64,000 nucleotides of DNA from Spirulina major PCC 6313. Lineage in GTDB: Bacteria; Cyanobacteriota; Cyanobacteriia; Cyanobacteriales; Spirulinaceae. The stretch covers positions 4,430,771 to 4,494,770 of the forward strand of contig NZ_KV878783.1 of the NCBI RefSeq assembly GCF_001890765.1. The letters run 5' to 3'. Made by a program: the position numbers and the translations under genes. Positions within the stretch are counted from its first letter, which is position 1, and every line of letters begins with the position of its first letter. The notes under the pieces were generated by a model. The model searched no databases. It saw nothing but the letters and a program-made list of their open reading frames with translations, and was not told the DNA's origin. Shown here piece by piece: positions 44,409 to 54,819 of the stretch.

Positions 44409-45926
44409 GTAAGGATTCAGGTGGGGGGGGGTTGACAAATCAGAAAAAACAGCTAAGTTAGCACAATGAAGCCCATCGAGATTCCCCCAGCCGTCGAACG
44501 AGAGCAACTGAGACAAGCATCATCAGAGGTGCTGGTGGAACTGGTGTTGCGGCAACAAGAGATTATTCAGCAACTAGTCTGGGAAATAGAGCGGCTCAAG
44601 AACAACGCCAACAGCGATAGCGAGAGTTCATCGAAACCCCCATCAAGCGACATCCACAAACGCTCAGAACACCAACCCCCAGAAAAAGAGCCACCAAGCC
44701 AAGGAAAACGTAAACCCGGTGGGCAACCCGGTCATCAGGGAAAAACTCGCAAAGGGTTTGGCAGAATAGACCGCTACGAAATGGTGCGAGCACAAGTGTG
44801 TGGGTACTGTGGGAGCCAAGAGTTGAGCCTAGTCCCCCGAAAAACGCGCCGCCATGAAGTAGCCGAGTTAATCCAACCCGCCATAGAAGTAGTGGAGTAT
44901 GAGCAGCAGTGCTGCTGTTGTAGCCGATGCGGACAGGAAACATGGGGAGAGTTACCGCCGCAAGTGCTGGGAGGTCAAAGCTTAGGAGTCGGGCTGCAAT
45001 CCCTGTTGGTGTGGTTGGGGAACTACGCTCACATGAGCTATGAAAAGCAGCAGGAATTCCTAGAGGAACTGGGGAATATCACCGTGGGAGTAGGGACATT
45101 ACAAGCGACCAACGAAAGGGCATCCCAAAGCGTTAAGCCGACAGTAGAGGAACTGGGAAACTGGGTGAAAACACCAAGACTACGCCCAAGTGGATGAAAC
45201 ACCATGGCTAGTCAAGGGAGTGAAAGAGTGGATGTGGGTAGTGTGTGGGGTGGGTTTTTGCCTCTTCCACGCCGCTGATACTCGTTCAAGGGCGGAATTA
45301 GAGACCCTATTAGGTCGAAGCTTTGATGGTGTACTCGTCTCTGATGACTTCAGTGTGTACAACGGTTATGAGGTGAAAGCCCAGCAGAAGTGCTTGGCTC
45401 ATCTAAGGCGGCACTTCAAGAAAGTCTGCAAGCTCAGGCATGGAAAAAATCCAGAGTTGGCGAAGGCATTCCTGGATTTGATTGACACAGCCTTTGAGCA
45501 GCATCGTCAGTGGCGTGAAACCGAGGATGGGGCTGCCTATCATCAATGGGCGGCGGGCTTTATCTATGAGGTGAAGGCGGCTGTGGAGCATTGGCTCCCC
45601 CTGGCTGGGCATGAGGCGGGCTTGTTATTGCGCTCTCTACGCGATAAGGCAAATCAGTGGTGGTATTTCCTGTCCCATCCAGAAATTCCCCCGGATAATA
45701 ATCGTGCGGAACGCTCGTTGCGGTTGGCTGTAACCAAGCGTAAGGTTTGTGGTGGCTCGCGTTCGATGGCAGGTTTTGCCCAGACGGCAAGGTTACTGAG
45801 TGTGATTCAGACTTGTCGGACTCAAGGGCGTTCGGTGTTGAGTTTCTTGAAACAAGCTTTGATGGCGACGGCTTCTCCTGAGCAAGTCTCCATGCCTTCC
45901 CTCATCCCTGCTACCTGAATCCTTAC
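44409..45926 (+). mobile_element. IS66-family element, copy 2
   Basis: 1518 bp, same ends (GTAAGGATTCAGGT) as copy 1. Target duplication AAACTGAG at 44401-44408 and 45927-45934. It interrupts the 153-codon gene after codon 4-6, in opposite orientation to it. Confidence 0.95.
44466..45918 (+). pseudogene. IS66 transposase, frameshifted at an A4 run
   Basis: Same protein as in copy 1 but broken at a different place: 45168-45171 has four A where copy 1 has three. The halves are 44466-45197 and 45190-45918. The T-run that breaks copy 1 is normal here. Confidence 0.85.
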
Positions 45927-45964
45927 AAACTGAGATTATATTTCATGATTTGAATTCCAATAGT

Positions 45965-46162
45965 TTATCGTTCAATAATGGTGATTTTAATCGGATAGGA
46001 TTCAATGTCTGCATATACTGTTTTTGCTGCGGATCGATAACGCACAATGAGTTCAGTGGCATCTGGATTGCTCCGCATCTGGGCCTCAACAATCTGATCT
46101 AACATTGGACGAGTTAAATGGCGATCCTTAAACTCCAAGGCAATCTTACGCCGACCGACCAC
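45965..46162 (-). CDS. Truncated C-terminal fragment, possible toxin tail
   Basis: 65 codons ending 18 bp before the start of the 153-codon gene. The 5' side stops at the IS5 end (46165), and the joined upstream sequence has a TAG three codons earlier, so this is probably the tail of a longer gene that has lost its front. The sequence (KIALEFKDRHLTRPMLDQI, ATELIVRYRS) is soluble and basic. I do not recognise it. Confidence 0.45.
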   Translation of the reverse strand: MVGRRKIALEFKDRHLTRPMLDQIVEAQMRSNPDATELIVRYRSAAKTVYADIESYPIKITIIER

Positions 46163-46164
46163 TA

Positions 46165-47005
46165 GGGCCTGTCATCAGTTAAGCCAAACAACAAAGGCTG
46201 CCAGGTAGATAGCCCCCAAAAAGTTGCGTGCTGTTTTGTCATAACGAGTGGCAATGGCACGATACTGCTTGAGTCGAGCGAAGAAATTTTCAATCAGATG
46301 TCGTGATTGATAGAGATGCTTATCGTAAGGATAAGGTTGTTTGCGATTCGACTTGGACGGAATCACGGCTTCACATTTCTGATGCACCAGTCGTTGGCGC
46401 ACCCGCTCATCAGCATCATAGGCCTTATCCGCCAGTAGAGCTTTGCCTTGAAAATCATCAAGTAGGACATCAGCACCGTCGAGGTCGTGGGCTTGTCCAC
46501 CGCTCAGAAAGAATCCGGTGGGATTTCCCAACGCATCACAGGTTGCATGAATCTTGGTACTCAATCCTCCTCGTGAGCGACCAATCGCTTGGTCTTCAGG
46601 TTCTACTGCATCGGCTAAGGTGTTTTTTTTGCTTCTGCACTGTGTTGATGAGCTCTGACAATCGTCGAATCAATTGAGCCATATTCGTTGTCTGCCTCCT
46701 CGGACAGTACCGTGAAAATTCGCTCCCACACTCCACTCTTCGACCAGCGGCTATGTCTTGTATGGACGACTCGAAAATCTCCGAATCTCTCAGGTAAGTC
46801 TCGCCACGGTATTCCTGCTCTGTAACGATATAGAACAGCTTCGACAAACAAGCGATTATCCTTTGCTGTTCCACCCACATGACCTTCCCGACCGGGCAGC
46901 AGGTCTTTGATTTTCTCCCATTGGTCATCTCTGAGGGCGTATCTTTTCATCTCTTAGGCTTTTTTCAGTTCACCTATTCTATTCTCTCTAACTGATGACA
47001 GGCCC
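46165..47005 (-). mobile_element. IS5-family (IS427-group-like) element
   Basis: 841 bp bounded by GGGCCTGTCATCAGTTA inverted repeats, flanked by TA on both sides (46163-46164 and 47006-47007), the short target duplication of this group. It carries two overlapping reading frames joined across a run of eight A. Confidence 0.92.
46175..46950 (-). CDS. IS5-type transposase made by frameshifting
   Basis: Frame A (46950-46615) starts MKRYALRDDQWEKIKDLLPG and holds the first catalytic Asp in DSTIVRAHQ. Frame B (to 46175) holds the second Asp in LLADKAYDAD and the Glu in RHLIENFFARLKQYR. They meet at A8 (plus-strand T8, 46623-46630), a slippery run of the kind IS427-group elements use for programmed frameshifting. 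The full DDE triad is intact, so this element may be active. Confidence 0.85.
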
Positions 47006-47084
47006 TAATTTCTATGAATACGGTCTTGCTGGATCTCATGCGTGTTACGGGAGCGATCGCACCCCGATCCCGATCCTCATTCCC

Positions 47085-48866
47085 CTAAAACCTATAGGCC
47101 AAGCTGAAGTAGATGCCGTCATCTTGGAGATCGGTTTGGCGGTCGTCCAGGTTGACCAACGGCAGCGCAAAATCGAGCCGCAGGGTTAAATTATCTTGGG
47201 GTTGGATGATGATCCCGGTTCCGACACCGGCTAGCACATGCTGCCCCGAAATTTGGCTAGGATGGTCGGCATTATTCCACACCACGCCATAGTCGAAGAA
47301 GGGCGCGATTTGGAGCAATGCGCCATCGCTGGCATGGCGCAGCACCGTGATCCGATCTTCGATGGAGATGCGCCATCCCGCGTCGGAACTTCGCGCCCCT
47401 TGGCGATAGCCCCGCAGGGTTTGTTGACCCCCCAGACTGAAGCTCTCGGAGGCGAGGAGGTTATCGCCTGAGAGTTGTAAATCGCCTTGGATGATTAGGG
47501 TGTGGGTATCATTCAACCGTTGCACCCGTGCCATTTGTCCGAGCCAGGCGAAAAACTGACCGTCGGGGGTTGCTCCGCTGTTTTGGGTCGCATCGAAGAG
47601 TTCAGTGCCGAGGCTGAATTGCGATCGCAAACTCCACGCCCCATTCAAATCACGTCTTGTATAATCCTGACCAAACCGCAACACTGAAGTTTTTGTCGTG
47701 CCATCCGCTTCCGCCCCGACGCTAAAGGGCTGACCAAGATTGTTAAACAAAAACGTTTGACCATTCTTATAGGTGAAACCGAGGGAAAGGGCGAATTCTT
47801 CTCTGACCGTCCGCACCAGTGGCTGACGGAAACTGATGCGATAGGATTCCGATTCTCCCCGAATCCCTAATTCATCAAACGGTGAGGAAATAATTTCATT
47901 CCGATTCAGCGAGCCGCCGATTTCTAACGTGCCATTCATTGGATTGAGCGGCAGGCTATAGCCCAAATCAAAAATGTCCAAACCATTGGCAAAGGTTTGG
48001 GTATAAGCGAAGCTCAACACATCCCCCATCCCCGCCAAATTCCGATAGCCCAGATTCAAACCGCCACGAGTTGATCCCACACTCCGCGCTGAATAGTTAT
48101 CCACAAACACCGTCCCAAAAAACGGTTTTGTTTCATCCATCTCCAACAGCAAACGACTGGTTCCCAATTCATCCCCACTTTGCAACGACACATCAAAATC
48201 ATCAAAGTTGGGGTCAAGTTGCAACAAGCGCAATTGTTCTTCGAGATCATTCACATTCAAGGGCGTATCAATCCCCAAACCCAGCCGGGACGTAACGTAG
48301 GACTCGTTTAAGCGGCTCAGTCCATCAACGCTGATGTTGTTTAATGTGCCTTCGAGGACTTCAATTTGGACAATGCCTTGGTCAAGGCGTTGGGCGGGCA
48401 AGATGGCGTTGGAGGTGAGGTAGCCTTGCTTGATGTAGAGTTGCGTGATTTGCTCTACGGCAGCATTGAGCGCCCCTAGGGTCGTATTGCCTAAAACCGG
48501 GTCAAGGATGGGGGCAAGGTCGGCATCGGTGAAGACTGTACTGCCCGTGACATTAATGCTGTCAATGGTCAGAGGGGTGGTATCGCTCAATCCACCCGGA
48601 TCATTGTTGCTGTCTGGGGTGATGATCAGTTCATCTCCCGGTAATGTTTGGGGTAATGGATCATCGGGAGATTGTAAGAAGCGATCGCGGTTCGGGTTGG
48701 CTTCACTTTGGGCCACAGTATTGAACCGCAGCAACGGGGCTTCGATTGTAACCGCATCCATGCGAGCCAGATCGGTACGGGTGAAAAGAGTTTGAGCCGA
48801 TGTGGCTGTGGGTGTGAACGTACTACAAAGAATGAGCGTGGTTAACAGGGTCTTGGCTTGGGTCAT
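47085..48866 (-). CDS. TpsB/ShlB/FhaC-type two-partner secretion transporter
   Basis: 593 residues. A signal peptide (TLLTTLILCSTFTPTATSAQ) is followed by POTRA-type repeats (about 95-245; SINVTGSTVFTDADL, QIEVLEGTLNNISV) and a 16-strand Omp85 barrel. The conserved barrel motif is TLRGYRQGA near residue 500 and the C-terminus ends in aromatic YRF, the outer-membrane assembly signal. The ORF is intact. It would export the TpsA-like proteins encoded upstream. An IS630 element ends 15 bp before its start, so its native promoter has probably been displaced. Confidence 0.9.
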   Translation of the reverse strand: MTQAKTLLTTLILCSTFTPTATSAQTLFTRTDLARMDAVTIEAPLLRFNTVAQSEANPNRDRFLQSPDDPLPQTLPGDELIITPDSNNDPGGLSDTTPLTIDSINVTGSTVFTDADLAPILDPVLGNTTLGALNAAVEQITQLYIKQGYLTSNAILPAQRLDQGIVQIEVLEGTLNNISVDGLSRLNESYVTSRLGLGIDTPLNVNDLEEQLRLLQLDPNFDDFDVSLQSGDELGTSRLLLEMDETKPFFGTVFVDNYSARSVGSTRGGLNLGYRNLAGMGDVLSFAYTQTFANGLDIFDLGYSLPLNPMNGTLEIGGSLNRNEIISSPFDELGIRGESESYRISFRQPLVRTVREEFALSLGFTYKNGQTFLFNNLGQPFSVGAEADGTTKTSVLRFGQDYTRRDLNGAWSLRSQFSLGTELFDATQNSGATPDGQFFAWLGQMARVQRLNDTHTLIIQGDLQLSGDNLLASESFSLGGQQTLRGYRQGARSSDAGWRISIEDRITVLRHASDGALLQIAPFFDYGVVWNNADHPSQISGQHVLAGVGTGIIIQPQDNLTLRLDFALPLVNLDDRQTDLQDDGIYFSLAYRF

Positions 48867-48881
48867 GATCGTAACGTGGTA

Positions 48882-50059
48882 AGCTGATCAGCATCTAAAT
48901 TGCATTGACTGAGTTTCCTTTATTTTTGATATTCCGATGCCACTTAATCACTAGTTCTCCTTCATTTAGTAATTTATGTAACAAAATCTCTAACTCTTGA
49001 ATCGAATCAAAAAATCGGTTCGCGATAAATTCTTTCGCTGAATGCCACACCAGTTCTATCAAGTTGTAGTCTGGACTGTACTCTGGTAAGAACTCGATAA
49101 TTAAATTCGGCATCTCTTTTTTTATTTTTTCTAAAAACTCTTTTGTTTTATGAATACTTGCATTGTCTAAAATAAGAACAATTTTACAGCCATCTTTTTC
49201 AAAGTCTTCTGCATTTTATCTTCCCCAGCCCATTCATATTTTAGATGTTCATAAAACTGTTTTAGTACATGATAAAAGTTTTCTCCTGTCCCTTTTTTTA
49301 GAAAGTCTACATACCGTTTCTTATCAGACAAGCGTAAACCCCCCATCACATTGATTCTCCCTTTTCTCCGTTTTCCTGATACCTTTTTTCGCTTTCCTTT
49401 CTTTGTCCAGTTTTTTCCCCTAATTGGTTTCAATCCAAAGCCAGCTTCATCCCAAAACCATATCTGGAGACGTTCTGGCGATTCTTTTGCTATTTTTACA
49501 TATTCATTCAACTTTGTTCTAAATAATGCTCTTTTCTCTGGATTTTGCTGATCTTCTAAGCTGTATTTTGACCAAATGTACACAAATTTGTTTTTTTTAG
49601 AATCCTTCTGACCTGACTAGAACTCAATTCAATTCCAGTCTCTTGCTCTAAATGCTTTGCTAATCTCTCTGCTGTCCACCTTCCATATTCATACCCAAAT
49701 TCTTTCGGTTCTTTGTCGATGATTTCTATCAATAATTCTATATACTCAGGTGTAGCTTTATGGAAATTCCCTTTCATTCTTTCGTCAACCAGGCTTTTCA
49801 AATTATTCGGATCTCCATGAGTACACCAGTAGGCAACTTTTCTTAATGAGCAACCCAAAAAATCGGCAATCTCTTGATATTTTTTGCCATCATTTCTTAA
49901 TAAGAGCATCAAGATTCTTTCTCGAATATCTGGATTCTCCTGATACTTGAGTTCATGCTGCAATATTTTTTTCTCTTCCGTGGTTATATAGTTTTTAATC
50001 GGCATATCAATATGGTATTGTTTTTGTACTATTATATGTGATTTGGATGCCGATTAGCT
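48882..50059 (-). mobile_element. IS630-family element
   Basis: 1178 bp bounded by related inverted ends (AGCTGATCAGCATCTAAAT on the left; AGCTAATCGGCATCCAAAT on the right) and flanked by TA at 48880-48881 and 50060-50061, as expected for IS630/Tc1 insertions. It is far more AT-rich than its surroundings. Confidence 0.88.
48895..50005 (-). pseudogene. IS630 transposase in three frames
   Basis: Part 1 (50005-49556) has the helix-turn-helix region (YQEIADFLGCSLRKVAYW). Part 2 (to about 49210) has the first Asp in WFWDEAGFGLKPIRG. Part 3 has the second Asp (LILDNASIHKTKEF) and the Glu in YSPDYNLIELVWHSAK. The first junction is an A8 run near 49590 that could allow programmed slippage. The second, near 49205-49220, has no such excuse and probably inactivates the gene. 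Confidence 0.8.
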
Positions 50060-50915
50060 TACTCCTCACAGGTAAAAATCAAAAGAATTGAACATTGAAA
50101 GAATCTAGGGTGACTCTATCCACAGCAAACGCTAAATCATTCAGCAACGGCTAGGGTTGAAATGCCTTGGGTCAGAGGCCATTTCAGCGTAAAAGCCAGG
50201 CGAATTAGAGACACCCAATGTCTGCCCATAAACCCTAGGATGACTGGACAATTCTCATCGCCCAGTCGCCTAACTTTGAAAATCATCAATGACGTTGAGC
50301 GACAAGATTTAAAAACTGCTGAAGGGCAGAAACTGCGCACCGTCCCCATCGTTATCATTCATCGGCAGACAGTCTTCATCAAGGTCGATTCCATCAGTCG
50401 CATTGAGGTCTTCTTCGATTTGTTCCCCGTCTTCTTCGTCGTCTTTTTCGAGTTCGATTTCTGGGATAGTTTGACAACTATTACTTCGCAGGAATTCATC
50501 AGTTAGATTCTCGGTTTCTTCTTGAGAATCGAAGAGATCGGCATTAAAAGCAGTAGCAGCAGCAGCAGCAACAGGAGGATTGGGATCAACCGCCCCAAAT
50601 TCATAGGCTCCGATATCCACCTTGCCGTTAAAAATCCCCGGAATAAAGCCCCGTTGATCCCCACTATTGCGAATGCTGGGGACTAAGCCATTATTCCCCG
50701 CGTCAATGGCCGGGCTACCGGCCAAGAGGGCGTGGGTTTGGGTGGGGCCGCCGTTATTGGCCAGAGGGCCGAGTTTAGGGTCAACGCCGATGATGTTGTT
50801 GCTGCCGGTAATGGTTGCTCCGGTAGAGTCTTCAATCAGGCTGTTAGTGGCAGTTATCGTTCCTCCCGCTCTTAAATCTGGTGCGGTGCCGTTGTCGGTG
50901 TTGTTGGCAACAATA

Positions 50916-51345
50916 CTGTTTGTTAAGGTGATGTTGCCGTTTTCCGCAAACAAACCACCACCAACGTTACCAGCACTATTACCACTCACTGTACTGTTCG
51001 TTAAGGTGATGTTGTTGTGTCTCGCAAACAAACCACCACCAACGTTACCAGCACTATTACCACTCACTGTACTGTTCGTTAAGGTGATCTTGCCGTATGC
51101 CGCAAGCAAGCCACCACCAACGTCGTTACGAGCACTATTACCACTCACTGTACTGTTCGTTAATGTGATGTTGCCGTATAGCGCAACCAAACCACCACCA
51201 CTACCAGCACTATTACCACTCACTGTACTGTTCGTTAAGGTGATGTTGCCGTTTCTCACAAACAAACCACCACTATAACCAGCACTATTACCACTCACTG
51301 TACTGTTCGTTAATGTGATGTTATTTCTCACAAACAAACCACCAC
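50916..51345 (-). repeat. Beta-helix coding repeats in adhesin 1
   Basis: Six tandem units of roughly 66-78 bp, each encoding a beta-helix turn with the core [15 protein letters not shown] (last unit reads NSIVANN). Linkers vary in length by whole codons. Units are nearly identical at DNA level, so slippage and gene conversion with adhesin 2 are likely. Confidence 0.85.
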
Positions 51346-53154
51346 CAGTGTTAACAGCATTAACACTCCCATTCTGAATGGTTATATTCTCAATCGTCGC
51401 ATTGGTTGCCGAGATATTGAAGACCCGCGAATTTCCTCCCCCATCGACAACAATTTTGCTCCCTCCATCCAGTGTTAAATTATTCGTTGCCCAAAGAATC
51501 TCTCCATTGGTTCCTGATCCTGTCCCTGCAAGGGTAATTGTCCCACTCACCCCAAACGTAATCATGTCTCCTGCTGCTGCATCGACTTGAATCCGTTGTC
51601 GCAACGACCCTGCCCCTGTATTATTTAAATTGGATACTGTTAATGTAGCTAATTTCCCATCCCATCCTGAAAGCGTCTCTGCCTCAAAAGGATTGCCTGC
51701 TTCTATACTTCCCGTGCTGGCTTCTAACGTCCAATCACCGCCATAGTTCGCACTCCCCGTCGCATTCGTCGAAGCCGCCACATCCATCCCGGTGAGATTC
51801 GCCAAAGAACTGACCAACGCCTCGCCTGTGGCTCCCAACGCCGTGAAGCAACTGTACAGCAGTAAATCTGCACCTTCGCTAAGACTGGCTGACCACATCG
51901 CCAACTGTTGCGCCTGATCATTAACCGTCTCATCCGTAATCCAGGTATTCCCTAACCAGAAATTCCCCTCATTCCCCTCCGCTGTGATGCTCACCGCGTC
52001 CACTTGACCACCCTCGGCGGCGATGTCTGCGAGTTCTGCGGTGATCACCTCAATGCCGTTTTCGTCGCGGTCGATGATTTTAGCGATCGTTCCTGCTGCA
52101 CCACCATAGAGCAAGTCATAGGGATTATCGGCGCGGGAGTCAATCACGCTTAACGTGTTGGTTCCACCTGCTTCCGGGAGACGTACAACCGTTGTGTCGC
52201 CTTCGACTAAGGCCGGGTCGGTGACTTTAACCTGATTGGCGGCGATCAGATTGACATTTTCCGCCGTGACCCGGTTTGCGATCGCTACCTCCCCATCCAC
52301 AACCTGCATCTGAGACCCCACCAGCCACAGTTCACCGTTTTCAGTGCGGACGACTTCGTTCGCCATGCCGAGGCTGTGGCTGCCGTTGAGATAGCTGGGC
52401 AGGTCTGCGGCGCGGATGCCTAGGGGGGTATTGGGTTGAACCTCATCGACGGCCAGAGCATCAAACAAGAAACTCAACACCATGCCCTCGTGTTTGAGGG
52501 CGACTTGGCTTTGGCCGGGGACGGCAGCGAGAGTAATGGTTCCATTGGGGGCGGCGATCGCTCCGGTGTTGATCACAGAGCCGCCCACCATCCAAAGGCT
52601 ACCGCTATTGACGCTGAGGTCAGCGGTGTTGATGATTGCGCCGGGTTGAGCAGAGTCAAAGATGAGGCTGCTGGGGTTGCCGATTAATGTGGCGTAGTCG
52701 TTGCCCCCCACAGCGTTAAAGAATGCATCACCAAACCCGATCCGGTTGGCGGTGGTGACTCCGAAACTGCCGGGAACGTCGAGGCTGGCTCCGTTGGTGA
52801 AGACCCATCCGGCAGGATTCATCAGGAATAAATTAGAGTTGCCGCCAGAGAGTCGGATTAAGCCCTCGATGATGCTCGGATCACCGCCGACAACTCGACC
52901 CACGACATTTTGAATGGCGGGGTTACTGAGGAAATCAGCGATTTCGCTCGGTTGTAAGCCGAATTGTTGAAAGGAATGAAATAAGTTCGCTCCGGCTTGG
53001 GTTCCGCCGCCGATGGTATAGGTGTTGCCGTTGTATTGGATGATGCTGCCAGTTCCATCGGGCGCGGGGGTAATGCTTTGGGCGATCGCATTTTGGGGAA
53101 TGCCCAGAGAACCTAGGGTTAAGAGGGGAAGAAGGGTACGCTTCAGGTTTTGGG

Positions 53155-54477
53155 CTGATTGACTGACAAAAGAAGTGGTAGGGATAGCTAAAGAGGTTGC
53201 CCTGACTGAAATACAGAGAATTAAGAAATGGGAGTCAGTCCTCTAGAATTGAGTTACCACAACAAAACTCTGGAGAACTGTGAAAAAAACTCCCAAATTT
53301 ACAATGCCCTGAAAACCTGGTTGGGTCAAGACATCCCCTGGGCGCATCTGAGCCACCTGACTACCTGCATCTGGATGGTCATCGCCGTCATCCAAACCGG
53401 AGCAGTCAACCTCACGAAATGGCTGCCGTATCTGCCCTGTCGAGGATTGTTTGCCCAAAGTAAACAGCGGCGAGTCCGACGCTGGCTGGGCAATAGCCGC
53501 ATCAATATTCATCGACTCTACAAACCCATCATCAAAGCCGCCTTAGCCGATTGGCAGGATGAGGTGATGTACCTGAGCTTAGACACCTCACTATTTTGGG
53601 ATGAGTATTGTCTGATTCGGGTGGCTGTGGTGCATCGCGGTCGTGCTTTACCCCTAGGCTGGCGTGTGTTGGCTCATCCCAGTGCCTCGGTTGCCGCCAA
53701 CACCTACCGAGAACTGCTCCAAGATGTCGCTCGACTCCTACCGCAAGGGGTGAAGGTGGTGCTGCTGGCTGACCGTGGCTTTGTGCAGACGGAGACTATG
53801 ACGCTGGTGCGCACCTTCGGCTGGCATTATCGCATCCGCATCAAAAGCAATACCTGGCTTTGGCACTCTGCCAAGGGCTGGAGACCAACCAAAAGCGTTT
53901 CATCTCAAACCCGGTGAAGCCCTCTGCTGGCACAACGTCAAACTTCACAAAGGTGGAATGGTATGGTCCGGTTCATGTCATTTTCGGTCGCAACAATGTC
54001 AATGGCGAGTTTTGGGCGGTTGTCAGTGATGAACCGACCCACCTCCAGACTTTTGCTGAGTATGGTCTCCGGTTTGATATCGAGGAGGCGTTTCTCGATG
54101 AACAGTCTGGGGGGTTGGCACCTCCAATCTTCCCAACTTCGCTCAGTTTGTGTTCTTTCCCGTCTCTGCTTCATTCTGGCTCTGGCGACTCTCTATGTCT
54201 CAGCTCAGGGTCTTGAGGTTGTCCAATCGGGCAAGCGTCGCTGGGTTGACCCCCATTGGTTTCGCGGCAATAGCTATTTTCGTATCGGTCTTGAGTGGAT
54301 TCGTACTGCTCTCCTTGAGGGCTGGCGCTTGATTCGGCTTGTTGCTTTCTTTTCTAATTCTGACCCTGAACCGGCTATGGCTTCTCGTCCTCAGCATCGG
54401 CAACGCTCTTATCGCCTTGAATTCCAGTTTTGCTCTTTTTCTTACTCCCCTGACTGAATCTTTTGTCCGTCAATCAG
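53155..54477 (+). mobile_element. IS4-family element inside adhesin 1
   Basis: 1323 bp with inverted ends CTGATTGACTGACAAAAGA (left) and CTGATTGACGGACAAAAGA (right, reverse complement). The 9-bp target duplication GGTTTTGGG is at 53146-53154 and 54478-54486. The intact parallel sequence of adhesin 2 (57672-57690) shows the uninterrupted site. Confidence 0.93.
53228..54457 (+). pseudogene. IS4-type transposase with several frameshifts
   Basis: The DDE residues are still readable: [23 protein letters not shown] and [16 protein letters not shown]. At least three frame changes are needed to read it through: near 53890, near 53950 and at the G6 run near 54110. The frame then continues with RRWVDPHWFRGNSYFRIG to 54457. 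The element is therefore probably immobile unless helped in trans. Confidence 0.85.
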
Positions 54478-54819
54478 GGTTTTGGGAGAATATCATCACG
54501 CTTTAGGAATTGTTAATAAGTAACAGAGTCAGCGCGACATAATGACTCAAGACACTGGGAGTATGCCAAACTTTGCCGCAAAATACAATGTCAGGATATA
54601 CCATTTTAAAATTCGCTTTGACCAAGAGCTGCGTTTGTTATGAGCGATCGCCTTTCCCTTGCACCGATCGCCGATCGTTCCATTGGATCAGAGGAAATTT
54701 CAACCCAAAAGTAAGGAGGGTTGAGGACACCGAATGTCTGCCCCAAAACCCTGACTGGACAATTCTCATCGCCCAGTCGCCTAACTTTGAAAATCATCAA
54801 TGACGTTGAGCGACAAGAT

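Larger units (their letters stand above)
43959..45946 (-). pseudogene. 153-codon gene split by IS66 copy 2
   Basis: Removing the element and one copy of its 8-bp duplication restores a clean frame: ATG at 45946, four codons, then the duplicated bases, then 44400-43959, giving 153 residues starting MKYNLSFSINLQKDDQ. The product is a small, soluble, acidic protein without known domain. It sits directly after the fragment at 45965 and downstream of the tpsB gene, so an immunity-type partner is conceivable, but nothing in the sequence proves it. An apparent longer frame from 44516 is an artefact reading into the IS. Confidence 0.8.
50309..54496 (-). pseudogene. TpsA-like adhesin 1, split by an IS4-type element
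   Basis: Start fragment 54496-54478 (ATG, six codons and one base) joins in frame to 53145-50309 once the IS and one TSD copy are removed: 951 residues. Order: signal peptide, filamentous-haemagglutinin TPS domain (GNTYTIGGGTQAGANLFHSF, LFLMNPAGWVFTNGASLDV), DUF4347 (YGGAAGTIAKIIDRDENGIE, LLLYSCFTALGATGEALVS), a beta-helix of [15 protein letters not shown] repeats, a choice-of-anchor-type region ([22 protein letters not shown]-like) and an acidic tail ([14 protein letters not shown]). Without its signal peptide start it cannot be exported. Confidence 0.88.

Noticed and set aside
44409-44516. Apparent N-terminal extension of the 153-codon gene to 44516
   Set aside because: These codons are IS66 sequence read backward; the true start lies beyond the element at 45946.
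50667-51278. Repetitive plus-strand open frame with [15 protein letters not shown] repeats
   Set aside because: Reverse reading of the beta-helix repeats; the hydrophobic repeat is an artefact.
50916-51345. Candidate CRISPR or minisatellite
   Set aside because: Repeats are in frame and encode regular beta-helix turns of the adhesin.
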